Assembly (NCBI RefSeq): GCF_022810405.1
Contig: NZ_JALGQE010000017.1
Coordinates: 25,937-89,936, forward strand
Source: Rhodococcus sp. ARC_M5
GTDB lineage: Bacteria > Actinomycetota > Actinomycetes > Mycobacteriales > Mycobacteriaceae
DNA length: 64,000 bases
Reading direction: 5' to 3'
In this document: in pieces, positions 1 to 8,000 of the stretch
Numbering within the stretch: the first letter of the stretch is position 1
Layout: every line of letters begins with the position of its first letter
The notes under the pieces: model-generated
The model's input: only the letters and a program-made list of their open reading frames with translations
Told to the model about the DNA's origin: nothing
The model's database searches: none
Position numbers and translations under genes: made by a program

Positions 1-1597
1 TCTCGAACTCGTAGGTCGCGCCGTCTTCGCCCTCGAAAGGCTCGAGCTTGATGATGACCTTCGCGAACTGGCCGGAGCCACCGGTCTGCTTCTTGTGCGT
101 GTAGTCGTGCTTGTCGACCGTCTTGCGGATGGTCTCGCGGTACGCGACCTGCGGCTTGCCGACGTTGGCCTCGACCTTGAACTCGCGACGCATACGGTCG
201 ACGAGGATGTCGAGGTGCAGCTCGCCCATGCCGCCGATGACGGTCTGGCCGGTGTCCTCGTCCAGCTTCACCGAGAAGGTGGGATCCTCTTCGGCGAGCT
301 TCTGGATGGCTGTTCCCAGCTTCTCCTGGTCGGACTTGGTCTTCGGCTCGATCGAGACCTGGATGACCGGGTCCGGGAAGCTCATGGACTCGAGGATGAT
401 CTGGTTCTGCGGATCGCAGAGCGTGTCACCCGTCGTGGTGTCCTTGAGGCCGATGACCGCGTAGATGTGACCGGCAGATGCGGTCGCGATCGCGTTCTCC
501 TTGTTGGAGTGCATCTGGAAGAGCTTGCCCAGACGCTCCTTCTTGCCCTTGGTCGAGTTGACGACCTGAGCGCCGGAGTCGACCTTGCCCGAGTACACCC
601 GGACGTAGGTCAGCTTGCCGAAGAAGGGGTGCGTAGCGATCTTGAACGCGAGAGCTGCGAACGGCTCGTCTGCGGACGGCTTGCGAGTGATCTCCTTCTC
701 CTCGTCGCCGACGGCGTGTCCGATGGTCTCGGCAACGTCGAGGGGAGACGGGAGGTAGTCGATGACCGCGTCGAGCATGGGCTGAACGCCCTTGTTCTTG
801 AACGCGGATCCACACAGGATCGGGTACAGCTCGCTGTTGACCGTCATCTTGCGGATGGCAGCCTTGATCTCGTCGATCGTGAGCTCTTCGCCGCTGAAGT
901 GCTTCTCCAGAAGCGCCTCGTCGGACTCGGCCACGGTCTCGAGCAGCATTTCGCGGTACTCGGCTGCGCGCTCCTTGAGATCTTCGGGGATCTCGATGGT
1001 TTCGTAGGTCTCGCCCAGCTTGGTTTCGCCGCGCCAGATCTTCGCGTTCATCTCGACGAGGTCGACGATGCCTTCGAAGTCACTCTCGGAGCCGATCGGC
1101 AGCTGGATGACCAGCGGCTTGGCACCGAGGCGATCGATGATGGTCTGCACGGTGTAGTAGAAATCCGCACCGAGCTTGTCCATCTTGTTGACGAAGCAGA
1201 TACGCGGCACGTCGTACTTGTCGGCCTGGCGCCACACCTGCTCGGACTGCGGCTCGACACCTTCTTTGCCGTCGAACACTGCGACAGCGCCGTCGAGCAC
1301 GCGGAGCGAACGCTCCACCTCGACGGTAAAGTCGACGTGCCCGGGGGTGTCGATGATGTTGATCTGGTTTTCGTTCCAGAAGCACGTCGTGGCAGCAGAG
1401 GTGATCGTGATGCCACGTTCCTGCTCCTGCTCCATCCAGTCCATCGTGGCTGCGCCATCGTGAACTTCACCGATCTTGTAGGAGATACCGGTGTAGAAGA
1501 GGATGCGTTCGGTAGTGGTGGTCTTGCCGGCATCGATGTGAGCCATGATGCCGATGTTGCGGACCTTGAGTAGGTCGGTCAGCACGTCCTGTGCCAC
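1..1597 (-). CDS. fusA: Elongation factor G (EF-G), C-terminus beyond window
   Basis: Translational GTPase that drives tRNA-mRNA translocation on the ribosome and, with RRF, ribosome recycling in the cytosol. The N-terminal 532 codons are present; the rest (family about 700 residues) lies before position 1. The P-loop [13 protein letters not shown], the [17 protein letters not shown] switch and NKMDKLGA are visible, followed by EF-G domain II. The start is a GTG (first residues [11 protein letters not shown]); an in-frame TAA two codons upstream leaves no alternative. It is the third gene of the usual rpsL-rpsG-fusA order, 95 nt after rpsG, and tuf would be expected next. Identity is very secure. 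Confidence 0.98.
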   Translation of the reverse strand, partial: MAQDVLTDLLKVRNIGIMAHIDAGKTTTTERILFYTGISYKIGEVHDGAATMDWMEQEQERGITITSAATTCFWNENQINIIDTPGHVDFTVEVERSLRVLDGAVAVFDGKEGVEPQSEQVWRQADKYDVPRICFVNKMDKLGADFYYTVQTIIDRLGAKPLVIQLPIGSESDFEGIVDLVEMNAKIWRGETKLGETYETIEIPEDLKERAAEYREMLLETVAESDEALLEKHFSGEELTIDEIKAAIRKMTVNSELYPILCGSAFKNKGVQPMLDAVIDYLPSPLDVAETIGHAVGDEEKEITRKPSADEPFAALAFKIATHPFFGKLTYVRVYSGKVDSGAQVVNSTKGKKERLGKLFQMHSNKENAIATASAGHIYAVIGLKDTTTGDTLCDPQNQIILESMSFPDPVIQVSIEPKTKSDQEKLGTAIQKLAEEDPTFSVKLDEDTGQTVIGGMGELHLDILVDRMRREFKVEANVGKPQVAYRETIRKTVDKHDYTHKKQTGGSGQFAKVIIKLEPFEGEDGATYEFE

Positions 1598-1692
1598 GAG
1601 TTAACCCGCCTTGGTGTTGGAAGAGGTATTGCCTGAGCTGATCAACGCTCCGGCGGCATCGGATAGTTCCGAATACCGCCCGAGCGAGGAGA

Positions 1693-2163
1693 TCACCAGC
1701 GGTAGTGGGCGAACGCCTTGTTGGCTTCGGCCATCTTGTGAGTGTCCTCGCGACGCTTCACAGCGGCACCGAGGCCGTTGCTGGCGTCGAGCAACTCGTT
1801 CGCCAGACGCTCGACCATGGTCTTCTCACGACGAGCGCGCGAGAAGGTGACCAGCCAGCGCAGTGCCAGCGTGGTGGAGCGGCCGGGACGAACCTCGACG
1901 GGCACCTGGTAGGTGGCACCACCGACGCGACGGCTGCGAACCTCGAGGGCCGGCTTGACGTTGTCGAGTGCACGCTTGAGCGTGACGACGGGGTCGGTGC
2001 CGGTCTTCTCGCGAGCCTGCTCGAGCGCCTGGTAGACGATGCGCTCTGCGGTCGACTTCTTACCGTCGAGAAGGATCTTGTTGACGAGCTGCGTGACCAA
2101 CGGCGATCCGTAGACCGGGTCGTTGATCAGCGGCCGCTTGGGTGCTGGGCCCTTGCGTGGCAT
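1693..2163 (-). CDS. rpsG: 30S ribosomal protein S7
   Basis: Primary 16S rRNA-binding protein that nucleates assembly of the 30S head. It has 156 residues, the normal length, beginning [11 protein letters not shown] and ending in the typical [12 protein letters not shown]. The ATG at 2163 lies one base after the rpsL stop, so the two are translationally coupled. The same frame stays open upstream, but that extension runs antisense-free through rpsL in another frame and has no S7 homology. It is expected to be co-transcribed with rpsL and fusA from the promoter near 2790. Confidence 0.98.
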   Translation of the reverse strand: MPRKGPAPKRPLINDPVYGSPLVTQLVNKILLDGKKSTAERIVYQALEQAREKTGTDPVVTLKRALDNVKPALEVRSRRVGGATYQVPVEVRPGRSTTLALRWLVTFSRARREKTMVERLANELLDASNGLGAAVKRREDTHKMAEANKAFAHYRW

Positions 2164-2164
2164 A

Positions 2165-2539
2165 TCAGCTCTTCTCCTTCTTGGCTCCGTAGCGGCTACG
2201 AGCCTGCTTGCGGTTCTTGACACCCTGGGTGTCGAGCGAGCCGCGGATGATCTTGTAACGCACACCCGGGAGGTCCTTCACACGACCACCGCGAACGAGC
2301 ACCATCGAGTGCTCCTGCAGGTTGTGACCCTCACCGGGGATGTATGCGGTGACCTCGACCGAGGAGGTCAGGCGAACACGCGCGACCTTACGGAGAGCGG
2401 AGTTCGGCTTCTTGGGGGTGGTGGTGTACACGCGAGTGCACACGCCACGGCGCTGTGGACTGCCCTTGAGGGCAGCGGTCTTCAGTTTCGCGACCTTGTC
2501 GGTGCGACCCTTGCGGACCAGCTGGTTGATCGTTGGCAT
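2165..2539 (-). CDS. rpsL: 30S ribosomal protein S12
   Basis: Decoding-centre protein of the small subunit, 124 residues, full length. The loop [11 protein letters not shown] carries Lys43 and the [12 protein letters not shown] loop carries Lys88. These are the residues whose substitution classically gives streptomycin resistance, and both are wild type here. It is the first gene of the rpsL-rpsG-fusA operon. About 230 nt of untranslated leader separates it from a recognisable promoter, and that leader can fold (see separate entries). Confidence 0.98.
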   Translation of the reverse strand: MPTINQLVRKGRTDKVAKLKTAALKGSPQRRGVCTRVYTTTPKKPNSALRKVARVRLTSSVEVTAYIPGEGHNLQEHSMVLVRGGRVKDLPGVRYKIIRGSLDTQGVKNRKQARSRYGAKKEKS

Positions 2540-2584
2540 AAACCGGCTTTCTTCGTGTCGATAAACAGGGATCTAGCAGTTGGA

Positions 2585-2650
2585 GCAAGAGAACACTGCT
2601 CCTCACCCGGTACTGCTGCTGCTCCAGTACTGCTATCGCGGGTCTCTTGC
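2585..2650 (-). promoter_or_regulatory. Predicted stem in rpsL mRNA leader
   Basis: In the rpsL leader a perfect 8-bp inverted repeat (GCAAGAGA at 2585-2592 with TCTCTTGC at 2643-2650) brackets about 50 nt. Just inside it, ACCCG near 2604 can pair with CGGGT at 2639-2643, and the loop holds repeated CAGTA/GCAGCAG tracts. It lies between the promoter and the S12 start, where ribosomal-protein operons often carry autoregulatory structures. The pairing is seen in the sequence; the regulatory role is inference. Confidence 0.45.
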
Positions 2651-2751
2651 ACCCCGCGGTCGGGTGTGTCGCATACCCCCACACGTCCAGCCGGTTGCGC
2701 GCTCTTCGAGCGAACGTGCGCACGGCTGTACCTCGCATAGGCACACAAACG

Positions 2752-2808
2752 GTCCGGCCAGGCCGGACACGACCCATAACGATACCCGGCAGCGTCGCCT
2801 CGGGTCAA
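2752..2808 (-). promoter_or_regulatory. Candidate rpsL operon promoter with adjoining hairpin
   Basis: On the minus strand a TTGACC hexamer (2803-2808) and a TATCGT hexamer (2779-2784) are separated by 18 nt, which fits a housekeeping sigma promoter. Transcription would begin near 2772. Immediately downstream lies the interrupted palindrome GTCCGGCCAGGCCGGAC (2752-2768), which would form a hairpin at the extreme 5' end of the transcript. There is no U-tract after it, so it is unlikely to be a terminator for the upstream lipoprotein genes. Confidence 0.55.
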
Positions 2809-2833
2809 AACACCCCTCGTGTGGGTTCGCGGG

Positions 2834-3376
2834 CTATCGACTGAGGTTCAGCGTGAGGTCGGCGAGCTTGGCGGCGGCCTGACAGGGATCGGGATGCGCG
2901 ACGTCCGGCTGGTACTGCACCCACCACCCGAAAATGCCCGCCCGATCCGCACCGGCGGAGACCCCGCACGAGTCGGGGTCGTTCGGGCGCTGGGCCTGGA
3001 TTGCCTTGCGTCCCTGGACCGTTGTGTCGGTGACGGTGTACATCAACTTCTCGTTGGCGGCCCGCTCAGCTGCGAGAGTGCCGGACTCGAACCAGTTGAA
3101 CGTCACCTTCACCGTGCCCGCGGAGCCGACGAGATCCCACCGACAGATGGCCCCGAGGAAACCCTGAGCGATGAGGTCGGCACCGACAGTGTCGGTGATC
3201 TGGTCGTCGGACACGGCGTCGCACTCGGTCAACAAGTCGGTGAATTCTTCGCCACCCGAGCCACCGAAGCTCGCCGGTCGCGCGGTCCCCTCGACGGTCT
3301 GGGAGCAGCCGGCGGCGAGTAGCAGGGTCGCTGTGGCGGCGAGGACGCGTCTCGTTCTCATTGCTTGCGTTGTCAT
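2834..3376 (-). CDS. DUF3558 family lipoprotein
   Basis: Predicted secreted lipoprotein of 180 residues. A short basic N-terminus and hydrophobic stretch end in the lipobox LLAAGC (Cys24). The mature part has the DUF3558 pattern of spaced Cys residues (TECDAVSD, AICRWD, DSCGVS, DPCQAA) and aromatic clusters. The ATG at 3376 overlaps the stop of the preceding DUF3558 gene by 4 nt (ATGA), which supports this start over the ATG at 3361. The family is common in Nocardiaceae and Mycobacteriaceae; its function is not established. Confidence 0.85.
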   Translation of the reverse strand: MTTQAMRTRRVLAATATLLLAAGCSQTVEGTARPASFGGSGGEEFTDLLTECDAVSDDQITDTVGADLIAQGFLGAICRWDLVGSAGTVKVTFNWFESGTLAAERAANEKLMYTVTDTTVQGRKAIQAQRPNDPDSCGVSAGADRAGIFGWWVQYQPDVAHPDPCQAAAKLADLTLNLSR

Positions 3377-3888
3377 TGCTTGCGCTCCACGGTCAGCTGT
3401 GCGAGTTCGTTTCCGACATCACAGGGTGGGCGCGCCGCAGGTTGGTCGGAGTACGTGATGGACCAGTGGAAGAAGTCGTCGCCGAACTGAACGCCGATCT
3501 CGCACAGTGTGCCCCGCTCGGCCTCGAAGCCGGGGTTGCCGTCGATCTCGATGTCCTTCGCCGGACGGCCGATCAACTCCGAACCGGCCCGTTCCCGGCC
3601 GATCGGGCTACCGCGGTACCAGGAGAAGCTGACGCCGGGTCCGCCGAAGCCGACCGTCTCCCACTGGCAGCCGACGGAGTTGCGGGTGATCTGCCCGAAC
3701 GGGCCCGCCCCGAACGCGGATTGCACCTCGGCGTCGGTGATCGATCCGCATTCGCCGAAGAAGGGGCCGGGCTCGTATGCGGAGGTGGCTGTCGTCGACG
3801 CCTCCTCTGAGCCGGCAGCGTCCTCGGCACCGGCGCAACCCGCAACCAGCGCGGCGACCGCGGCGATCACCAGTGCCACTCGCTTCAT
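3373..3888 (-). CDS. DUF3558 family lipoprotein
   Basis: Paralogue of the neighbouring lipoprotein, 171 residues. The signal peptide runs into the lipobox LVAGC with Cys18, followed by a Ser/Thr/Glu-rich tether. Conserved Cys-containing segments (GECGSITDAEV, VGCQWETV, TLCEIG, PPCDVG) match the DUF3558 layout. It is translationally coupled by an ATGA overlap to the second copy, so the pair is one transcription unit and may form a complex on the outer face of the cytoplasmic membrane. No enzymatic motif is visible. Confidence 0.85.
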   Translation of the reverse strand: MKRVALVIAAVAALVAGCAGAEDAAGSEEASTTATSAYEPGPFFGECGSITDAEVQSAFGAGPFGQITRNSVGCQWETVGFGGPGVSFSWYRGSPIGRERAGSELIGRPAKDIEIDGNPGFEAERGTLCEIGVQFGDDFFHWSITYSDQPAARPPCDVGNELAQLTVERKQ

Positions 3889-3957
3889 GCCGTCCTTCGC
3901 CTGTTCGATGCTGCAGTTCGACGTCGCACTGAACCTATCAATCGGACGGCACCTCAG

Positions 3958-5373
3958 TCATGTGCCGTGCAGTGCGCGTCCCCGGACATAGACGCCGACG
4001 ATGGCCGGCTCGCGCATCGCCATCAGTAGCGCGAACAGGGTCTGGTCGCGGGCGAGTTCGGGATCGTCGGCGCGGACGCCGTGGTCGATCGCCGTCGCGA
4101 GCTGCGGCCACGCGGACGGATCGACGACGACGAAGTCGGCTTCTTTGCCTGCGTCGAAGTTGCCGATTCGGCTCTCCATGTCCAGCGCGCGGGCCCCCGC
4201 GAGGGTTCCGGTGAACAGCAACTCCGCCGGGTGCAGCGACAGTCCGGCGTCGCCGGCCTCGGAGATGTGCACCTTGAACGCATCGGCGAGGACCTGCGGC
4301 AGCAGCCATTCGTCACCTCCGCCGAAGTCCGAACCGATGGCGATGTTCACCCCCGCGGCGACGGTTCGCTTCCACGGCATGGTGCCCGAGCCCAGGAACT
4401 GCTGCGAGGTAGGACAGTGCGCAATGGAGGTGCCGGTTTCGGCCAACCGCTCGAGTTCGATGTCCTGGCAGTGCACCGCGTGGGCCAGGATGGTGCGCCG
4501 ACCCAGGAAGCTCTTGCCGCCCACCTGCGATCCCGGCAGAAACTTGCCGTCGTAGGTGTCGAGGTAGGTGTCCACCCCGTAGGCGTTCTTGGTGGCGTCG
4601 ATCTCGCCGGTACCCGGCCGGTTGTTCTCGTTCAGGTGCGTGTGGAAGTAGACACCTCGGGCGCGGACGGAATCGTAGAGCTCGCCGAGATTCTTCAGCG
4701 TCTCGGTTGTCACCGAGAGCGAGAACCGCGGTACGACGGCCACATGCAACATCGCCGTGTCGACGTCGCCGGTATCTGCCGCGTGCCACTTCTCGATCTC
4801 CTCGGACACCAGTCGGATGGCCTCGTCCTCACCGGTGATCAACGCCTGCGCCGACGCCGGGCCGGTGGTCTGAACTCCGCGTCCACTGACGATGCGCAGC
4901 CCGTGCTCCAGCGTCTCGGCGAACAGCGAATCCTGCGCGTGCGGGAACGCCGATCCGAACACCATCGCCTGCGTCGTTCCGGCCCGGATTCGCGCGGCGC
5001 AGAAATCTCTGGCCGCCGCGGCGGCGAACTCGGGATCGGCGAAGCGAGACTCGGACGGGAAGATGCACGTGTTCAGCCATTCGAGTAGTTGCCCGCCGCC
5101 GTAGGAATCACCCGCATAGGTCTGCGGAAAGTGAATGTGGGTGTCCACGAATCCCGGCAGCAGAAACCCGGGACGATGATCAGCGATCTCCCGGTGCGCG
5201 TAGTGCGTTGGCAGAGAATCGAACTCGCCACAGAACTCGATCGTGCCCTCGCCGGACACCACCAGCGCACCGTCGGGAATCGACACCAACGACGCGGCAG
5301 CGTCGAGCACCGTGGGCGATCCGGCGACGTGAAAGATGTGGCCGCGGTGCACGCGTGCGGTATCGGAAGTCAC
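3958..5373 (-). CDS. guaD: Guanine deaminase (amidohydrolase superfamily)
   Basis: Zinc-dependent hydrolase expected to convert guanine to xanthine plus ammonia in purine salvage and catabolism; cytosolic, 471 residues. The metal-site motif PGFVDTHIHFPQ gives His79 and His81. Further ligands are seen in YFHTHLNENNRPG, in LAHAVHC and in the Asp of AIGSDFGGG. The FPQ after the HxH motif and the overall length fit guanine deaminase better than chlorohydrolases or TrzN-type relatives. It is a single gene on the minus strand with no purine genes beside it, so regulation cannot be read from context. Confidence 0.88.
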   Translation of the reverse strand: MTSDTARVHRGHIFHVAGSPTVLDAAASLVSIPDGALVVSGEGTIEFCGEFDSLPTHYAHREIADHRPGFLLPGFVDTHIHFPQTYAGDSYGGGQLLEWLNTCIFPSESRFADPEFAAAAARDFCAARIRAGTTQAMVFGSAFPHAQDSLFAETLEHGLRIVSGRGVQTTGPASAQALITGEDEAIRLVSEEIEKWHAADTGDVDTAMLHVAVVPRFSLSVTTETLKNLGELYDSVRARGVYFHTHLNENNRPGTGEIDATKNAYGVDTYLDTYDGKFLPGSQVGGKSFLGRRTILAHAVHCQDIELERLAETGTSIAHCPTSQQFLGSGTMPWKRTVAAGVNIAIGSDFGGGDEWLLPQVLADAFKVHISEAGDAGLSLHPAELLFTGTLAGARALDMESRIGNFDAGKEADFVVVDPSAWPQLATAIDHGVRADDPELARDQTLFALLMAMREPAIVGVYVRGRALHGT

Positions 5374-5421
5374 CCGCCAGACTCAAGCACAGGTCGGTCG
5401 GCGCTGCAGACCGTGTGGGTT

Positions 5422-6057
5422 CTAGCGAGCTCCCACCGACGCTGCGGACAGCCGCGAGTTCAACGATGTATCCAGTACCTCGGCCCACGATCTGACGACC
5501 TCGGCACGGCGTCGCGCATCGTCGGTGAGCACATCGGCGAGACCCAGTCCTCTAGCGAGGTCGAGGGTTGCCTGCACCAGACGGTGGGTGACGGGATCGT
5601 TGTCGTCGACACCGAGGTTCTCGACGGCCATCTGGTGGGCACGACGGCCGAACCGTTCCTCGAGCGGCACGATGCGATCGCGCAACTCGGGGTCGGCCGA
5701 CGCTGCCGTCCAGACCTGCAGTGCGGCTTTGAACATCGGGCCGGTGTAGTACTCGACGAGCCGCTCGACCACGAGTTTCGTCCGGCCGGGACCCGGCGGG
5801 ATCTCCTGGGCCTCGCGGCGTGCGTGGTCCATTCGAGTGTCGAACATGTACTCGAGGGCTCCGGTGATCAGGTCCTCACGCGTCGGGAAATGGTGCTGGG
5901 TCGCGCCGCGAGAGACGCCGGCGCGTTCGGCGACGACGCCCACGGTCGTGGCGCTCCACCCCTGCTCGGCGAGTGAATCGATCGTCGCCTCGAGCAGTCG
6001 CTGACGCGTGACCCTGCTGCGGTCCTGCTTGGGTTCGCGCGCCATCACCATCGCCAT
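5422..6057 (-). CDS. TetR family repressor of the acyl-CoA carboxylase operon
   Basis: DNA-binding regulator, 211 residues. The N-terminal helix-turn-helix lies around TTVGVVAERAGVSRGATQHHF. The C-terminal half would bind a small ligand, probably an acyl-CoA or acid from the adjacent pathway. It follows the enoyl-CoA hydratase gene by 30 nt on the same strand with no room for its own promoter, so it is probably the last gene of the catabolic operon and autoregulated. Its likely target is the palindrome at 15234-15253 at the operon head; that link is inference. Confidence 0.85.
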   Translation of the reverse strand: MAMVMAREPKQDRSRVTRQRLLEATIDSLAEQGWSATTVGVVAERAGVSRGATQHHFPTREDLITGALEYMFDTRMDHARREAQEIPPGPGRTKLVVERLVEYYTGPMFKAALQVWTAASADPELRDRIVPLEERFGRRAHQMAVENLGVDDNDPVTHRLVQATLDLARGLGLADVLTDDARRRAEVVRSWAEVLDTSLNSRLSAASVGAR

Positions 6058-6087
6058 ACTCCCTACTGCTACCGACGCTCTGCCGAC

Positions 6088-6840
6088 CTACTTTTCGACC
6101 ACCCAGGACGGCGGCCTCTTCTCCAGAAAAGACATCATCCCCTCTCGGGCCTCGTCCGATGCAAACAACCTGGCCGATTGCTCGGCGACGGCCGTTCCGC
6201 GTTCGTCGATCTCGCGTCGGATCGCTGCCGTGGTGAGCTGTTTCGACTCGGCCAGGCCCTGCGGCGAGCACTTCCGAAACATGATCATGTAGTCGGCCAC
6301 CGCGGCCGCGGGAACGGCGTCGGCCGCGGTGACCAGGCCGATCGCCTCGGCCGTCGCCCCGTCGAACGTCTCCCCGGTGAGGAAGTAGTGACTCGCCGCG
6401 CGGGACGTCAGCCGCGGCAGCACGGCCACCGAGATGACCGATGCCGCGAGCCCGAGCCGCACCTCGGTCAGTGCGAACGAACTCTCGGGTCCGGCGATCG
6501 CGATGTCACACGCCGCAACCAGGCCCATGCCGCCGGCCCGCACATGTCCGTCGATGTGACAGATGACGGGTTTCGGGGTGTCGATGATCAGCCGCATCAG
6601 ATCGAGCATCTGCCGGGTGCGTAACTCCGGGGACGCACCGGCCTCTCGGAGGTCGGCACCGGCGCAGAACGTCGTGCCGGTGTGACCGAGCACGATCGTT
6701 CTGACGTCGTCGTCGTGCGCCGCAGCGATCAGGCCCGCCGTCAGTTCCTCGACCAACACCGAGGACAACGCATTTCGGTTCTCCGGCGAATCCAACGTCA
6801 AATACGCCGTGCTCGTGGAGTTCTCGGCGAGAACGGCCAT
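6088..6840 (-). CDS. Enoyl-CoA hydratase/isomerase family protein (methylglutaconyl-type)
   Basis: Crotonase-fold protein of 250 residues, likely hydrating the carboxylated enoyl-CoA made by the neighbouring carboxylase. The CoA/oxyanion segment HVRAGGMGLVAACDIAIAG is present. The first catalytic acid aligns with the Glu of FALTEVRLGL. The position of the second crotonase Glu is a His (ASHYFLTG), and the PGAGG loop reads AASVIS. I believe such changes are common in actinobacterial members, so activity is plausible but the exact reaction is unsure. The start ATG overlaps the upstream dehydrogenase stop (TGATG). The gene order resembles M. tuberculosis echA7-fadE12-accA2-accD2-fadE13. Confidence 0.8.
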   Translation of the reverse strand: MAVLAENSTSTAYLTLDSPENRNALSSVLVEELTAGLIAAAHDDDVRTIVLGHTGTTFCAGADLREAGASPELRTRQMLDLMRLIIDTPKPVICHIDGHVRAGGMGLVAACDIAIAGPESSFALTEVRLGLAASVISVAVLPRLTSRAASHYFLTGETFDGATAEAIGLVTAADAVPAAAVADYMIMFRKCSPQGLAESKQLTTAAIRREIDERGTAVAEQSARLFASDEAREGMMSFLEKRPPSWVVEK

Positions 6841-8000
6841 CAGTAGCTTCTCGGCAGTCCGAGCGAGTGCTGGCTCACGAAGTTCAGAATCATCTCCCGA
6901 CTCACCGGTGCGACGCGCGCGATACGAGCCGCTCCGAGCATTGCAGCCAAGCCGTACTCACTGCTCAACCCGGCACCACCGTGGGTTTGGATCGCCTGAT
7001 CGAGCGCCTTGATGCTGGCCTCGGCCGCAGCGTATTTGGCCATGTTCGCAGCCTCGGCAGCGCCGAAGTCGTCGCCGGAGTCGTAGAGCACCGCAGCCTT
7101 CTGCATCATCAATTTCGCCAACTCCAGCTCGATCTTGCACTGCGCCAACGGGTGCGCCAAGCCTTGGTGGGCCCCGATCGGCGTCTTCCAGACGGTGCGC
7201 TCCTTGGCGTACTTCACTGCGGCATCGATGGCGTACCGGCCCATTCCGATGGCCATCGCGGCACCGAGGATGCGCTCGGGGTTCAGTCCCGCGAACAGCT
7301 GCATCAGGGCAGCGTCGGCCTCACCGACGAGTGCCTCGGCGGGCAACCGGACGTCGTCGAGGAACAGCACGAACTGGTGATCGGGTTCGACGATGTCCAT
7401 CTCCATCTGCGTCTTCTGCAGACCCGGAGCGTCCGTGGGCACGATGAACAGGGCAGGCTTGAGCTTGCCGGTCTTGGAGTCCTCGGTGCGCGCGACGATC
7501 AAGACAGCGTCGGCCTGATCGACACCGGAGATGTAGATCTTGTTGCCCTTGAGGACCCACTCGTCGCCGTCACGGCGCGCAGTGGTGGTGATCTGATGCG
7601 AATTGGATCCGGCGTCGGGCTCGGTGATGCCGAAGACCATGATCTTGGATCCGTCGGCGAGGGCGGTGAGCCACTCCTGCTTCTGATCGCCCGTGCCGTA
7701 CTTGCCGATGATGGTGCCGCAGATGGCAGGGCTGACGACCACGAGCAGCAGACCGGCACCGTGCGCAGCCAACTCCTCCTGCACGAGAGCGAGTTCGTAG
7801 ATGCCTGCGCCGCCGCCGCCGTACTCCTCGGGCAGATTGACGCCGAGGAAGCCGAGCTTGCCCGCCTCGTTCCACAGCTCGGTCAGCGGCTCACCCTTGC
7901 GCGCCTTGGGCAACACGTAGTCGATGTAGTTGTAGCGCTTGCCCAGTGACGAGACTGCGTTGCGCAGTCCCTTCTGCTCTTCGGTTTCGATGAAACTCAT
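6840..8000 (-). CDS. Acyl-CoA dehydrogenase (FadE12-like)
   Basis: FAD-dependent acyl-CoA dehydrogenase, 386 residues, starting MSFIETEEQKGLRNAV. The central domain has FGITEPDAGSNSHQITT (flavin and substrate contact) and LKGNKIYISG. The C-terminal helical domain ends with IQTHGGAGLSSEYGLAAM, typical of the family. The ATG at 8000 overlaps the stop of the carboxylase alpha gene by 4 nt. The frame continues open far upstream, but that extension is antisense-like and non-homologous. With the second dehydrogenase of the operon it probably introduces the alpha-beta double bond in a branched acyl-CoA. Confidence 0.88.
   Translation of the reverse strand: MSFIETEEQKGLRNAVSSLGKRYNYIDYVLPKARKGEPLTELWNEAGKLGFLGVNLPEEYGGGGAGIYELALVQEELAAHGAGLLLVVVSPAICGTIIGKYGTGDQKQEWLTALADGSKIMVFGITEPDAGSNSHQITTTARRDGDEWVLKGNKIYISGVDQADAVLIVARTEDSKTGKLKPALFIVPTDAPGLQKTQMEMDIVEPDHQFVLFLDDVRLPAEALVGEADAALMQLFAGLNPERILGAAMAIGMGRYAIDAAVKYAKERTVWKTPIGAHQGLAHPLAQCKIELELAKLMMQKAAVLYDSGDDFGAAEAANMAKYAAAEASIKALDQAIQTHGGAGLSSEYGLAAMLGAARIARVAPVSREMILNFVSQHSLGLPRSY

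Noticed and set aside
95..1573. A 492-codon plus-strand open frame opposite fusA
   Set aside because: It is antisense to EF-G with the same composition bias and no recognisable product.
2165..2539. Possible streptomycin-resistance allele in rpsL
   Set aside because: Lys43 and Lys88 are both wild type.
2752..2768. GTCCGG palindrome considered as terminator for the DUF3558 genes
   Set aside because: It lies downstream of the rpsL promoter hexamers and has no following U-tract, so it more likely forms in the rpsL transcript.
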